DNA of 43,082 bases, from the IMG/VR virus record IMGVR_UViG_3300018428_000052, positions 1-43,082 of that record; one strand, written 5' to 3'. A program made the translations under genes and the position numbers. The notes below the pieces were generated by a model that had not been told where the DNA came from, made no database searches, and was given only the letters and a program-made list of their open reading frames with translations. Positions 7,405 through 16,600 of the stretch are shown piece by piece (the first letter of the stretch is position 1; the number at the start of each line of letters is the position of its first letter). This DNA is from a virus.

Positions 7405-8983
7405 CTTTCAAAACACACTCGATTAATTTTTCTGCTTCATCGTCACTAGTTTCTAGTGCAATACCTACCATGCATCCTCCGTTAATTGCTGTGCTTGCAC
7501 AACCGTTATCGTCAACATAAACTGCATCGCCTTTTTTAACTGCACCAATTACACGAACAGGAACACGCCCTTTAAGACCAATAGCTTGGCCGCCTTCTAG
7601 TCCTTTATTCATTAAGTAGGCAGGTTCTAATGAAATAACACCGATTGCAATACTGCCTCTATTTGCTGATCTTGTTTCTGCTTCACCTTGTGTTGCTACT
7701 GCCATAACTGTTCCTACTGGATAGTCTGCATCTGTAGTATATTTTTCTGCAAGGTCAGCATATAATGCTTCTGTTGCAATGCCTTGAAAATAGTTTGCAT
7801 AAATGTCACTATCTTGATCTCTTACAACAACAGTATTTGGAGCAGCTGATTTGCTTGGCTTTCTTAGTAAAGTTGCAGGTGGCTCTAAACCGTTAGTAAA
7901 ATCAAATACATAACTGTCAACATCATCTTCTAATATTAAGCCTCTAGATGCTGTTCCTAAACCAATATATTCTTTAGCAAATATTGATTCCCATGGATAC
8001 TGTTCTGTACCTAAAGTAGTATTAGTTGGTGATGGTTTATTTTGTGTTTCAGTGCCGTTAGTAAATCCAGGAATAACAGAATTTGACAATACTTGTAAAG
8101 AGTTAACAACAACGCCTGAGTTGTTTTTTGCTTTAAATGCAATAGTACCGCCAGTTTCGTTAGATATAACAGGTCTTTCTACTTGTGTACCATTGCCTGT
8201 AATAATTTCTTGTTTAATTTTTAAATCGTTAGAATCGCCAATTGCAATACCTAAATCTGAAAAACGAGCTAATTGACTAAAATTAGCATCTGTTTTAACT
8301 ACATATTCAGATGCTGACTTTCCTCCAAGTTTTTCAGAGTTAGTAGAAGTACCAACTAATCTCCAATCACCTGAAGTAATGCCGCCGCTTCCATCTAATG
8401 TATTTTTTAGGGTAATACCTTGACGTATTCTATCAAATCCTGGAATATTTGAATCAACATCTTGGCTATCAATAGTAAAATCAAATGAGCTAACAGTAAA
8501 TACTACTTCATCGTTAACAACAGCGGTAATAATACCTCTACTTGTTCCGCCAGTGTCGCGAACTGAACGGCTTACAATTTGGGTTTGTCCTGAGCCTGCA
8601 CTTTGGGGTCCTATAAGTACAAAGTCTCCGCCGTTATATGTATAAAGTTGTTCGTTGTCTTGATCCCACCAAAAATCACCTTCTTTAAGGCCTGTTGGAA
8701 CTGTAGAACTAACTTCTGCGCCACCTGTTGTACGCCATTTAATACCATCAAAGAATTTTAGTTTACTGTTTCCGCTATCAAACCAAAGTTGACCTGTTAG
8801 TTTGCGTGGCGGTTCTGTTTGTCCTGCAAAGTTTTCAAGTAAAAATACCATATTTTCATTTTGTATTTCACCATACCCTGCAAAGTTTTTACCTACTAAT
8901 TTTAAATCAGTAGTTTGATCAACAGTACCATCTTCAATTTTCCATGATTTACTGTTACTATATGTATCTATTGTATATGCCAT
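7400..8983 (-). CDS. Tail-fibre-like protein with shared N-terminal module and beta-barrel C-terminus
   Basis: In this 527-residue protein, residues about 1-125 form a module shared with the two genes upstream (GKNFAGYGE..NENMVFLLENFA, LTGQLWFDSGNSKLKFFDG, GDFWWDQDNEQLY, LIGPQ). This is probably the virion-attachment end. The C-terminal ~100 residues (YPVGTVMAVATQG, PAYLMNKGLEGG, GLKGRVPVRVIGAVKKGDAVYV) form a beta-barrel-like domain often seen at the ends of marine T4-like fibre proteins. AGGGG stands about 8 bases before the ATG. A GATAAATA element (9008-9015) lies 24 bases upstream. Probably a receptor-contacting or structural fibre; the target is unknown. Confidence 0.75.
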   Translation of the reverse strand: MAYTIDTYSNSKSWKIEDGTVDQTTDLKLVGKNFAGYGEIQNENMVFLLENFAGQTEPPRKLTGQLWFDSGNSKLKFFDGIKWRTTGGAEVSSTVPTGLKEGDFWWDQDNEQLYTYNGGDFVLIGPQSAGSGQTQIVSRSVRDTGGTSRGIITAVVNDEVVFTVSSFDFTIDSQDVDSNIPGFDRIRQGITLKNTLDGSGGITSGDWRLVGTSTNSEKLGGKSASEYVVKTDANFSQLARFSDLGIAIGDSNDLKIKQEIITGNGTQVERPVISNETGGTIAFKAKNNSGVVVNSLQVLSNSVIPGFTNGTETQNKPSPTNTTLGTEQYPWESIFAKEYIGLGTASRGLILEDDVDSYVFDFTNGLEPPATLLRKPSKSAAPNTVVVRDQDSDIYANYFQGIATEALYADLAEKYTTDADYPVGTVMAVATQGEAETRSANRGSIAIGVISLEPAYLMNKGLEGGQAIGLKGRVPVRVIGAVKKGDAVYVDDNGCASTAINGGCMVGIALETSDDEAEKLIECVLKV

Positions 8984-9007
8984 TTATAAACCCCTATTGC
9001 GACTTAG

Positions 9008-9015
9008 TATTTATC
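9008..9015 (-). promoter_or_regulatory. Late-promoter-like element GATAAATA
   Basis: GATAAATAC on the minus strand, 24 bases before the ATG at 8983 in the 39-base gap after the 642-aa gene. It differs from T4 TATAAATA only in the first base, and the same variant recurs at 13672-13679. Confidence 0.55.
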
Positions 9016-9022
9016 TGTTTTG

Positions 9023-10951
9023 TTAAACTGGCGTGGTTCGCTGCCACTGCCATACTCCGCCCACTACTGTAAAATCTATTTTTGCTCTTTCCGGAGACAA
9101 GTTTGCATTACCTGCAACCGGACTAAATGAAATGTCTTTTAACACACTATCAAACTCAGGTGTAGTACTATCATCAGGATCAACGTATACATTAACTGTA
9201 GATTTAGTTATTGCGGCATTAATATCAATGCCTGTTACAGATGCAGAAACATAGCTTGATGCAAATATCCTTGCGTCTGTTCCGTTTTCTTTTTGCGAAG
9301 CAGGATACAGATACTCTAATGCATCTTTAATATCTTGGTGTGGTCCTACATTGTCAGAAAATACTGGTGAAGGATTTGAAAATCCTGTAGTATCCATTGT
9401 TAAGACTACAGGTTCTGCACTAATTTCTTGATCAACATAGCCCTTTGTTGCTACGCTGTTATTACTATCTTCTACGCCGCCAGTATTTCCAGCAACACGC
9501 TGACTAATTGGAGTAGTAACTCCTTGAATTAATTGATTATTAACTGTTATTGTGCCATTACTATTAATATTAAGTGGATTACTAGAAATTAGATTTTGAT
9601 CAATAGTAACATCACCTACCACAGTTAAGTTTGATAAACTACCTACTTGTATTAAACCTTCTGCATATAATACATCGTCATGCAACCTATTTGCTGATAA
9701 CAAGGTTCTATTATTAATTTTATATGTATGACCAGTTTCTAAATCCCAATCTTCACTTGACGTCCAGTTTCCGGTTTCTATTTCCCATGTTATTGTTTTA
9801 TCACTATCAGATGATCTAATAATTAAACCTGCACCATCAACAACTGTGTCATCGCCAATTGAACTATCGTTTAACATTCCAAGTTCAATGTTTTTATCTT
9901 CTACACGCAAAGTAGAAACATTTAAATATGTAGTTTCGCCTTGAACTATTAAATTACCTTCAACTTCAAGATCTCCTGTAACTCTTGCATCGCCATTAAC
10001 ATCAAAATCAACTGTTGGTGTTGTTGTATAAATCCCTACACGTTTGTTTGTTGAATCTGCATAAAATGCATTGTCAAATAAGTTTCCTCGGCGTGTTCTA
10101 ATAGTAAAGTCTCTATCTAAACGTTGTGTTTCTAGTGTAGTAATGTAATCTGTGTCAATTCTTAATGCAGCATAAACAGTATCGCTTACTCCGACTGTTA
10201 GTCCGCCTGAGTTTTTAACTGCAAGACTACCAGTTGTACTAGTATCTCTATCAGTTTTCATAAAGTTAGCTTCACTAAACTCTTCGCCTGCATCACTAAT
10301 TAAGCCTCTTGAGCTTGTAGCTGTTCCTCTATACCAAAAACTTTCACTTGCAGGATTAAACCCAATGCGAATTAGTTGACGTTTTGGTACTCGGTTATCA
10401 TCAGGATCTACAGGAAAACCTACAATATTCACTTGAGGTCTAAATTCAGTTCTAGAATAAATTCCCGTTAGCTGACCGTTAATATACATATACAACACCG
10501 TTTGGTCTTGTCCGTTTGCATCTAATATAGTAAATGCTTCTACACCTGTCTTTCCTTGAGATGCAGTAAATTGAGGGCCAACTAATACTATGTCACTTCC
10601 GTCAAAAAAGTAAAGTCTATTATTTAAACTATCAATCCAAAGATCGCCTGCTACTAAATTAGGTTGTGTTTGGCTGACTACTGCTCCTGCAGCCGACCTA
10701 AATGTCTCTCCTGTATAAATTTTCAAACGCTGTTCCGCAGTGTCATACCATAACTGTCCAACTAGTGGTGCGCCTGGAGGGCTTGTTTTAGCAAAATTTT
10801 CAAGCATTTTAATAAAGTTTTCATTAAATGCTTCGCCGTAGCCTTTGTAGTTTCTGCCAACTAGTGACACATCAGTGCTAGTAGTATCAATCTGTCCGTC
10901 AACTAGATCTACTAATAATTCGCCGTTAGTTTTGTTTAATTTATAACTCAT
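9023..10951 (-). CDS. Tail-fibre-like protein with shared N-terminal module
   Basis: This 642-residue protein has the same N-terminal module as its neighbours (GRNYKGYGEAFNENFIKMLENFA, LVGQLWYDTAEQRLKIY, GDLWIDSLNNRLYFFDG, LVGPQF; residues about 1-130). At about 320-360 it carries VTGDLEVEGNLIVQGETTYL followed by STLRVEDKNIELGM, a beta-strand repeat typical of trimeric phage fibre shafts. The end (after about 540) is unrelated to the other two and may be the host-specific tip. GAGGG stands about 7 bases before the ATG, and only 2 bases separate it from the upstream gene. It has no late element of its own, so it is probably read through with the 693-aa gene. Confidence 0.75.
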   Translation of the reverse strand: MSYKLNKTNGELLVDLVDGQIDTTSTDVSLVGRNYKGYGEAFNENFIKMLENFAKTSPPGAPLVGQLWYDTAEQRLKIYTGETFRSAAGAVVSQTQPNLVAGDLWIDSLNNRLYFFDGSDIVLVGPQFTASQGKTGVEAFTILDANGQDQTVLYMYINGQLTGIYSRTEFRPQVNIVGFPVDPDDNRVPKRQLIRIGFNPASESFWYRGTATSSRGLISDAGEEFSEANFMKTDRDTSTTGSLAVKNSGGLTVGVSDTVYAALRIDTDYITTLETQRLDRDFTIRTRRGNLFDNAFYADSTNKRVGIYTTTPTVDFDVNGDARVTGDLEVEGNLIVQGETTYLNVSTLRVEDKNIELGMLNDSSIGDDTVVDGAGLIIRSSDSDKTITWEIETGNWTSSEDWDLETGHTYKINNRTLLSANRLHDDVLYAEGLIQVGSLSNLTVVGDVTIDQNLISSNPLNINSNGTITVNNQLIQGVTTPISQRVAGNTGGVEDSNNSVATKGYVDQEISAEPVVLTMDTTGFSNPSPVFSDNVGPHQDIKDALEYLYPASQKENGTDARIFASSYVSASVTGIDINAAITKSTVNVYVDPDDSTTPEFDSVLKDISFSPVAGNANLSPERAKIDFTVVGGVWQWQRTTPV

Positions 10952-10953
10952 TG

Positions 10954-13035
10954 TTACCCTCTTCCAGAATATATAATATAATTCATTGTCACTGTTGGAG
11001 GCATAATATTAAATTCTTGTCCTACAGGGTTAGAACTAATAATATTACCGCTATTTGATAATTTTTGGCCGCCGTTAGTAGCAGTTGGTCCGTCAATTCC
11101 TGTAACATTGCTGTCAGTTGACGGATCTTGTCTATCTTGAATAGCATAAAATTGGTTTCTATCTGTATCTTGTAAGTTGTGTTGGTGTTCTGGTAAGTTA
11201 GTAACGTCAATAAGTTTTGTTTCGCTACCATCTAAAGCACCAACAATATCTGCTGCTGTGGCCTCTACAACATTAGCACTTGTGCCTCCCATGTTATCAG
11301 CACCCATTGGCAATCTACCTCGCATATCAGGAACAGCAAAACTGTTGTTACCTACTTGCGATTCTGGTTTAAATTTATAACCAATAACTTGGAATAATGC
11401 TTGATAATCAGTTTTATCAAGCTCTCTGCCATCACATAAAATCCAATCATCGTTTGGAGGAACATCTCCGCCAAATGGTAATATAACACCTGCAGGTGTT
11501 CTTGGTATAGTTTTTAAGAAATTTTCTTTAGTAACACTTTTAAGTCCAGGTGAAGCACCTTCTACATCATCAAATAAAATTAAATCATCGTCTGAAACAT
11601 CAGATTGTAATTCTTTACCTTGAATAAAGTTATTTGAAATTTCAGTTCTAAATTTCTTTGTTAACGGAACTTCACCAACTGCGTTACCTTCGCCGTTATC
11701 AAACTGTGGATCTTGATATGCTCCGTCAAACACTACAGGAACAATAGTACTAACATCGCCTTCCATAATAAATGTTGTTTTATCAATCAGTGCAGCAGAT
11801 TTTGTAGATGGTCCGTTAACTTTACCGTTAACTGTGCCTTCTAGTGTTCCATAAAAATTAGTTGAATATGTATTTCTGTAAGATCTAGTTGATGAACCCA
11901 AGTCGCGAATATTGTTATCATCTGGAACTATATTTGTTGACGTCATTAGTCCTAATAGTTTAGTCTCGCCGCCAACATTTAAATTTTGTCTAATTCCTGC
12001 GCCGCCTCTAACTTGCAATGCACCATTATTGATTGTTGTACTTTGTGTAGTATCATTAATAATAGCACTTCCAGATGACTGAATATTACCTACTACATCA
12101 AGTGCTTCCTCCGGAGCTTCTGTATTAATGCCAACACGTAAGCTAGAATCAACACGTATAACTGTTTTAGCAACATCATTGTTCCTAACACGCATGTCAA
12201 TATTAGATCCGCCAATATTATGCTGTATAACACCTGCATTACCTTCTACACCAATTGAAAGTTCAGCATTTACTCCGTAGTTAATACCTTGGTTGTTTTG
12301 AATGTTGAGTGGAAATAGTGTAGTACTTGTAGTATTACCTCTTAAGAAATTTCCAGCAGCAACAATTTCATTATTAACAATTAGATTTTCTGCTTTTTCA
12401 GCAGTACCAAAAAATTTATAATTACTTAATCCGTCATTGTCAGTATCTTTATTAATTAAATTAAAACCCGGATTAATTTGAGAGAAGCCTGCAATCGTTG
12501 ACTTAGGAACAAAAGAAGTATCTGATCCGCTAATAACGCCAACAGTTTGTCCCGATACTTCAATTCTTAAAATATTATATAAAACATTATCTTGACCAGT
12601 AATCTGATCTGCTTTTGCACCTGTTGCTAAACCTTCTGAAAAACTAGGACCTACTAAGATCCAGCCGCCGCCTGTAAACAAATATAGTTGTTGGTTGTCT
12701 GTATCTACCCATAAGTCGCCTAATTGTGCGATTGCCGGAGTGTTAATTGATTTTGTAATACCGCTTGCAGGAACCCAGTTAGTATCATTATACACCATTA
12801 ACTTTTCTTCAGTTAAGGTATTATCATACCATAATTGTCCTTCAACTGGATTATCAGGAGGAATATTTGATGCAAAATTTTCTAATAAATGTAAAAAGTT
12901 TTCTGCAATCGTTGCACCATACGCTGTTGAATTACGTCCTGGAAAACCTAGTGTAGTTTCACGGTTAATTACACCGTCTTCTACTGTAATAGTTCCTTTG
13001 TTTGCAACATCTGTGTAATTAATAGTATATGGCAT
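10954..13035 (-). CDS. Tail fibre with C-terminal tail-collar (gp12-like) domain
   Basis: This 693-residue protein opens with the attachment module of its two downstream paralogues (AYGATIAENFLHLLENFA, VEGQLWYDN, GDLWVDTDNQQLYLF, LVGPSF). Its middle is a beta-rich shaft with a strand repeat at about 290-345. Residues about 508 onward are a clear phage tail-collar domain: GVILPFGG, DDWILCDGREL, YQALFQVIG, FAVPDMRGRLPMGAD and LPEHQHN. The last of these has the His residues that bind metal in T4 gp12. Such domains form receptor-binding tips, so this is a strong candidate for the main adhesin in the window. GAGGGG lies before the ATG, and 3 bases separate it from the 204-aa gene. Confidence 0.85.
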   Translation of the reverse strand: MPYTINYTDVANKGTITVEDGVINRETTLGFPGRNSTAYGATIAENFLHLLENFASNIPPDNPVEGQLWYDNTLTEEKLMVYNDTNWVPASGITKSINTPAIAQLGDLWVDTDNQQLYLFTGGGWILVGPSFSEGLATGAKADQITGQDNVLYNILRIEVSGQTVGVISGSDTSFVPKSTIAGFSQINPGFNLINKDTDNDGLSNYKFFGTAEKAENLIVNNEIVAAGNFLRGNTTSTTLFPLNIQNNQGINYGVNAELSIGVEGNAGVIQHNIGGSNIDMRVRNNDVAKTVIRVDSSLRVGINTEAPEEALDVVGNIQSSGSAIINDTTQSTTINNGALQVRGGAGIRQNLNVGGETKLLGLMTSTNIVPDDNNIRDLGSSTRSYRNTYSTNFYGTLEGTVNGKVNGPSTKSAALIDKTTFIMEGDVSTIVPVVFDGAYQDPQFDNGEGNAVGEVPLTKKFRTEISNNFIQGKELQSDVSDDDLILFDDVEGASPGLKSVTKENFLKTIPRTPAGVILPFGGDVPPNDDWILCDGRELDKTDYQALFQVIGYKFKPESQVGNNSFAVPDMRGRLPMGADNMGGTSANVVEATAADIVGALDGSETKLIDVTNLPEHQHNLQDTDRNQFYAIQDRQDPSTDSNVTGIDGPTATNGGQKLSNSGNIISSNPVGQEFNIMPPTVTMNYIIYSGRG

Positions 13036-13038
13036 TTA

Positions 13039-13653
13039 TTACCCCTCGTTGAAACCAGTTAATGATTGTACTCTTACAGTGTAATCAATTTGTATAAGTC
13101 TGTTTAATGACTTTTGTATAGGATGGAAAATTACATGTGTCAGCAAACGACCTTGACCATCTGGATCATAACCTCTTAAACCAAGTTCGTCAAACACATA
13201 TAAACTTTCAGTACTACTAGCAGTATCAAATGCGTCTTGTCCATTAGGCTCACCGTAGTCTAATAAACAAGATACTAATATGTCTGTATAGTTTGTACCA
13301 CTAACATGACGAATATCAATTTTATTACGTGCCGGATCTATGTTATTAACACTTCTATCGTCAACAACTTTAGTAAAAGTTTGGTTATACAAACTTGCAT
13401 TTGTTCCTGTGCTGTTTGGTGTTAGGTAAGTAATAATTCCTGTTGGATCTAAACTAGTTCCGCCGTTACCAAAGCTCATTTCATGTACCCAGCCCTGGCC
13501 TGCATTACTTAAACTTTCTGCAAGAGCAATACTCATATTTTCATAATGTATTGCATTACGCTTATTAAGTAGTATTTCTCCAGAATCTGGATCATGAATT
13601 TTTACATGACCTTCTAAAAATATACCTTGTTTATCAAAAAAATTGTCTGCCAT
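13039..13653 (-). CDS. Putative virion/baseplate protein
   Basis: This 204-residue protein has no domain that I can name. It has a mixed beta-type composition, with HVKIHDPDSGEILLNKRNAIHYENMS near the N-terminus and a C-terminal VIFHPIQKSLNRLIQIDYTVRVQ. It lies between the giant baseplate protein and the tail fibres, so a connector or fibre-attachment role (the place of T4 gp8-gp11) is plausible but not shown. AGGA stands 8 bases before the ATG, and a GATAAATA element 18 bases upstream gives it and the fibre run their own late start site. Start choice is secure. Confidence 0.7.
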   Translation of the reverse strand: MADNFFDKQGIFLEGHVKIHDPDSGEILLNKRNAIHYENMSIALAESLSNAGQGWVHEMSFGNGGTSLDPTGIITYLTPNSTGTNASLYNQTFTKVVDDRSVNNIDPARNKIDIRHVSGTNYTDILVSCLLDYGEPNGQDAFDTASSTESLYVFDELGLRGYDPDGQGRLLTHVIFHPIQKSLNRLIQIDYTVRVQSLTGFNEG

Positions 13654-13671
13654 TTTGTTTTCCTGTCAATG

Positions 13672-13679
13672 TATTTATC
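13672..13679 (-). promoter_or_regulatory. Late-promoter-like element GATAAATA
   Basis: GATAAATAC on the minus strand, 18 bases before the ATG at 13653 and overlapping the stop of the giant gene. It is the same variant as at 9008-9015. It would start late transcription of the 204-aa gene and the tail fibres. Confidence 0.55.
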
Positions 13680-16600
13680 GCGGTAATTCAATACTCTTTC
13701 CACGTAAGAAAGTTGCTACTTCTGTATTAGACTGACCTAGTGGTTTATACGTTCCTGTTGTTTCGTCTATAATTTCATTCCAAATTAAACCTTGATTTCT
13801 AACTATAGTTAGCACTGTATTTGGTTCTGGAGGTGCAGTTAGGCGTACATATGCTCCGACATTTTTGTTAACTGCATATTCTGCTTGTAACCAAACATCG
13901 CCATCTGGGCTAAACTGACCTTCGTTTACATCGTAAACTTTAATTGGATTTTTACGAAGTCTACGACCATTTGCAAATACCTCAATATCTTGCGCCTCCC
14001 AATATACTTCTGGGATTCCTAAGTTTTCAAATGCATCCTTGTACCATCCTGTTTCAGTTGCTGGATCCCAAGCGCCTGAACTTGCAGGATTAGGATACGG
14101 AGCAAATGGTAACAATATTTGTACATATGGTAGATACTTAGTAACAACTAAAGTAGTTGAAGGTCTAAATATTGGATCTGTTTCTACTGGATTAATAATT
14201 ACTAAATCGTATGCTCCTACAGGTAATGCTGGAGTTACAAATTGTAACTGTGTTCCACTTATGTATGTTGTTTCACATTTAACATCTTGTACTAATACAG
14301 TTACTCCTTCACGGAACCCTTCTCCGTCTACTGTTGCAATTTGCCCACCTAACGGAAATACTGTATTATTATTAAAGTTATATGCAATACTTGTTACACT
14401 TATTTCAGGACTATTATCCGGATACACCAATGACATATCCTTATATTCTCCTGCAAGTGCTATTACTTCTTCTTGTCTGTCTTTATAAGGAATTGAACTA
14501 TCTACACTTTGATTATAGAATTTAGTACCTGCTTCATAAAGATCTTTAACGCCTGTACCTAAAGTTCCTCTACGTAATTGTTTTAATACATTACCTTCTC
14601 TTCTAAAGAATTCAATACGCTCTCCTTCAATAAAGATTACACCTGGAGTATTTCCTTTTGGATCTGGTGTTGGTAGATTTCCTTCTTGTTCAACTACAGT
14701 AATACTTCTATCATACCAATTTAATGGTTGTGCTAAAGTATATTGATCTTCACTATTTAAACGCTTGTAATGTGTACGATTTAACATATCTTTAAATTGT
14801 CTCCAACCAAACTTATTGGATATTGGAGGATTACTAAAGTGTATAATGTCAATAGAATCGCCATCATTTACTGGTGTAATAAACTCAATGTATTGTTTAT
14901 TTTCTAATAAAATATAATCAGCAGTTGGCGTTAACCATTTATTGTTTAGTGCTACCCAAACATAATCAACACCGACAGCTTCTTGTCTTAGTTTAATTAA
15001 ACCTCTTTTTAAACGTCTATAATCATAATATCCTTGTGATTGATATGTCATTTCAGTACGTTGTACTATATCATAATTTTCTCGTTCTATTCCTTGACCA
15101 TCATGATTGCTAAACTGGTATACCCTTATAATATCACCTTCTTCATAAGTAGCATCAAAATGAAGTACTGGAGTTATACTATCACTTCCTGATGTGTCAA
15201 CAAAAATATCATTTTCGTCCCAATAGCCAAATCTATATTCGCCGTCGTCCATAACATAAACTTTTAGTTCATCGCCGGCAGCAGCAACACCTCTATTAAG
15301 AATTACAGTACTACCTGGTTGTGCATCATCACTAATATTAGGATTAAATGCTGTTGCACCTTCAAATGTCCATTCTTGTAAAAATTCAAGTTCTCTGCCA
15401 TTTAAGAAAACTTTCATATGTGTTCCTGATAGTGTACCTACCGGAACTTGCCATACTTTCATTCTATATTCTAATACATCTTCAAGAACTGTAAACGACT
15501 CACTATATCCTGCATTTAGAAGTTTATCGTTAACTGTTACAATTATGTTAAATGAATCTGGTTCTTGATTAAATGGTGCTCTTGACAATTCGTAACTAGT
15601 GGAAGAGCCGTCTGCTATAATTTCATCTACTGTAACTTGGCTAAATGAATCAATTTCACCGTCAAATAATCCATATTGTATTAATCTATTTTCTTCTGGT
15701 GGTTGAACAAAACGTATAACACAGTTGCCTGGTACTTCGTATGTTTCGTCAGACTCAATTAAATCAAATGCTTGATATTCGCCATTAACTGTTACATACG
15801 CATGAGCTGTTTCACTATAAGCAATACCCGTTAAATAATCTTGTGTTACACCGTCAGCTGTAAATTCATCATAATCTAGAACATTCTCGCCGCCTATGCC
15901 CATACTAATTATTGCAATATTATCATTATCAGCTGGCGGTGTATAGAATATTACTTGATTATTATCATAATCAATTTTATACTTAGACTTGCCATATACA
16001 ATTTCATAGTTAATTTTAACAATAACACTTTCGTATGAGAATGGACGTTGTTTTAATGTAAAGGTAGTTGTTGAACCATCACCTTTAAACAGATAAGTTT
16101 GCATTAAACTAGATCCACTAACTGGACGTTCATACACTGTAATGTCTAGTGCATCAAGTACTTGTCCAGGAATAGTTTCTTCTGGACCTTTACTTGTTGT
16201 TGGTGTTACAAATCCATCACCATCAACATTAATTTCTTCTGCATTGATACCTAATGCTGTTGTATAAGCTAAGTCGCCGCCTTCTAAAGCAGTATCAAAA
16301 CTTTCTTCATTGGGTTTTAACGAACCGTCCGAAGTAGTTCTACGTATTGTTATAATTTCTTTTGGCGGATTATCTCTCCATCCAGGACTAAGATCATCTA
16401 AATATTTGTAATAACCTGTTTGGTTTTCAAAAGTAAAAGTATCAGTTATACCATCACCTATTACCGGAGCCATAAATGCTTTTTTGTTTGCTAGATTATC
16501 AGCACTTGTTGTTCCGTCCCAACCGTCGTCATCTACACGTTCACCATTAATGTAAACATTATATTTTACACCTTTTTGTAACGGAGAGCTTAATTCGAAT

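Noticed and set aside
8981-8988. TATAAATG on the minus strand at the start of the 527-aa gene
   Set aside because: It includes the start codon itself, so it cannot be the promoter of this gene; the better candidate is at 9008-9015.
7400-13035. Diversity-generating retroelement acting on the fibre tips
   Set aside because: No reverse transcriptase gene or template/variable repeat pair is visible in the window; the fibre similarity is at the N-terminal, not the tip end.
13664-13669. TTGACA on the minus strand before the 204-aa gene
   Set aside because: No -10-like box follows at 16-18 bases; the hexamer lies inside the leader after the late element.
14039-14488. 149-residue plus-strand open frame inside the giant gene
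   Set aside because: It is antisense to a clear coding frame with IPT-like domain content. It lacks a ribosome site and a protein-like composition; a shadow.
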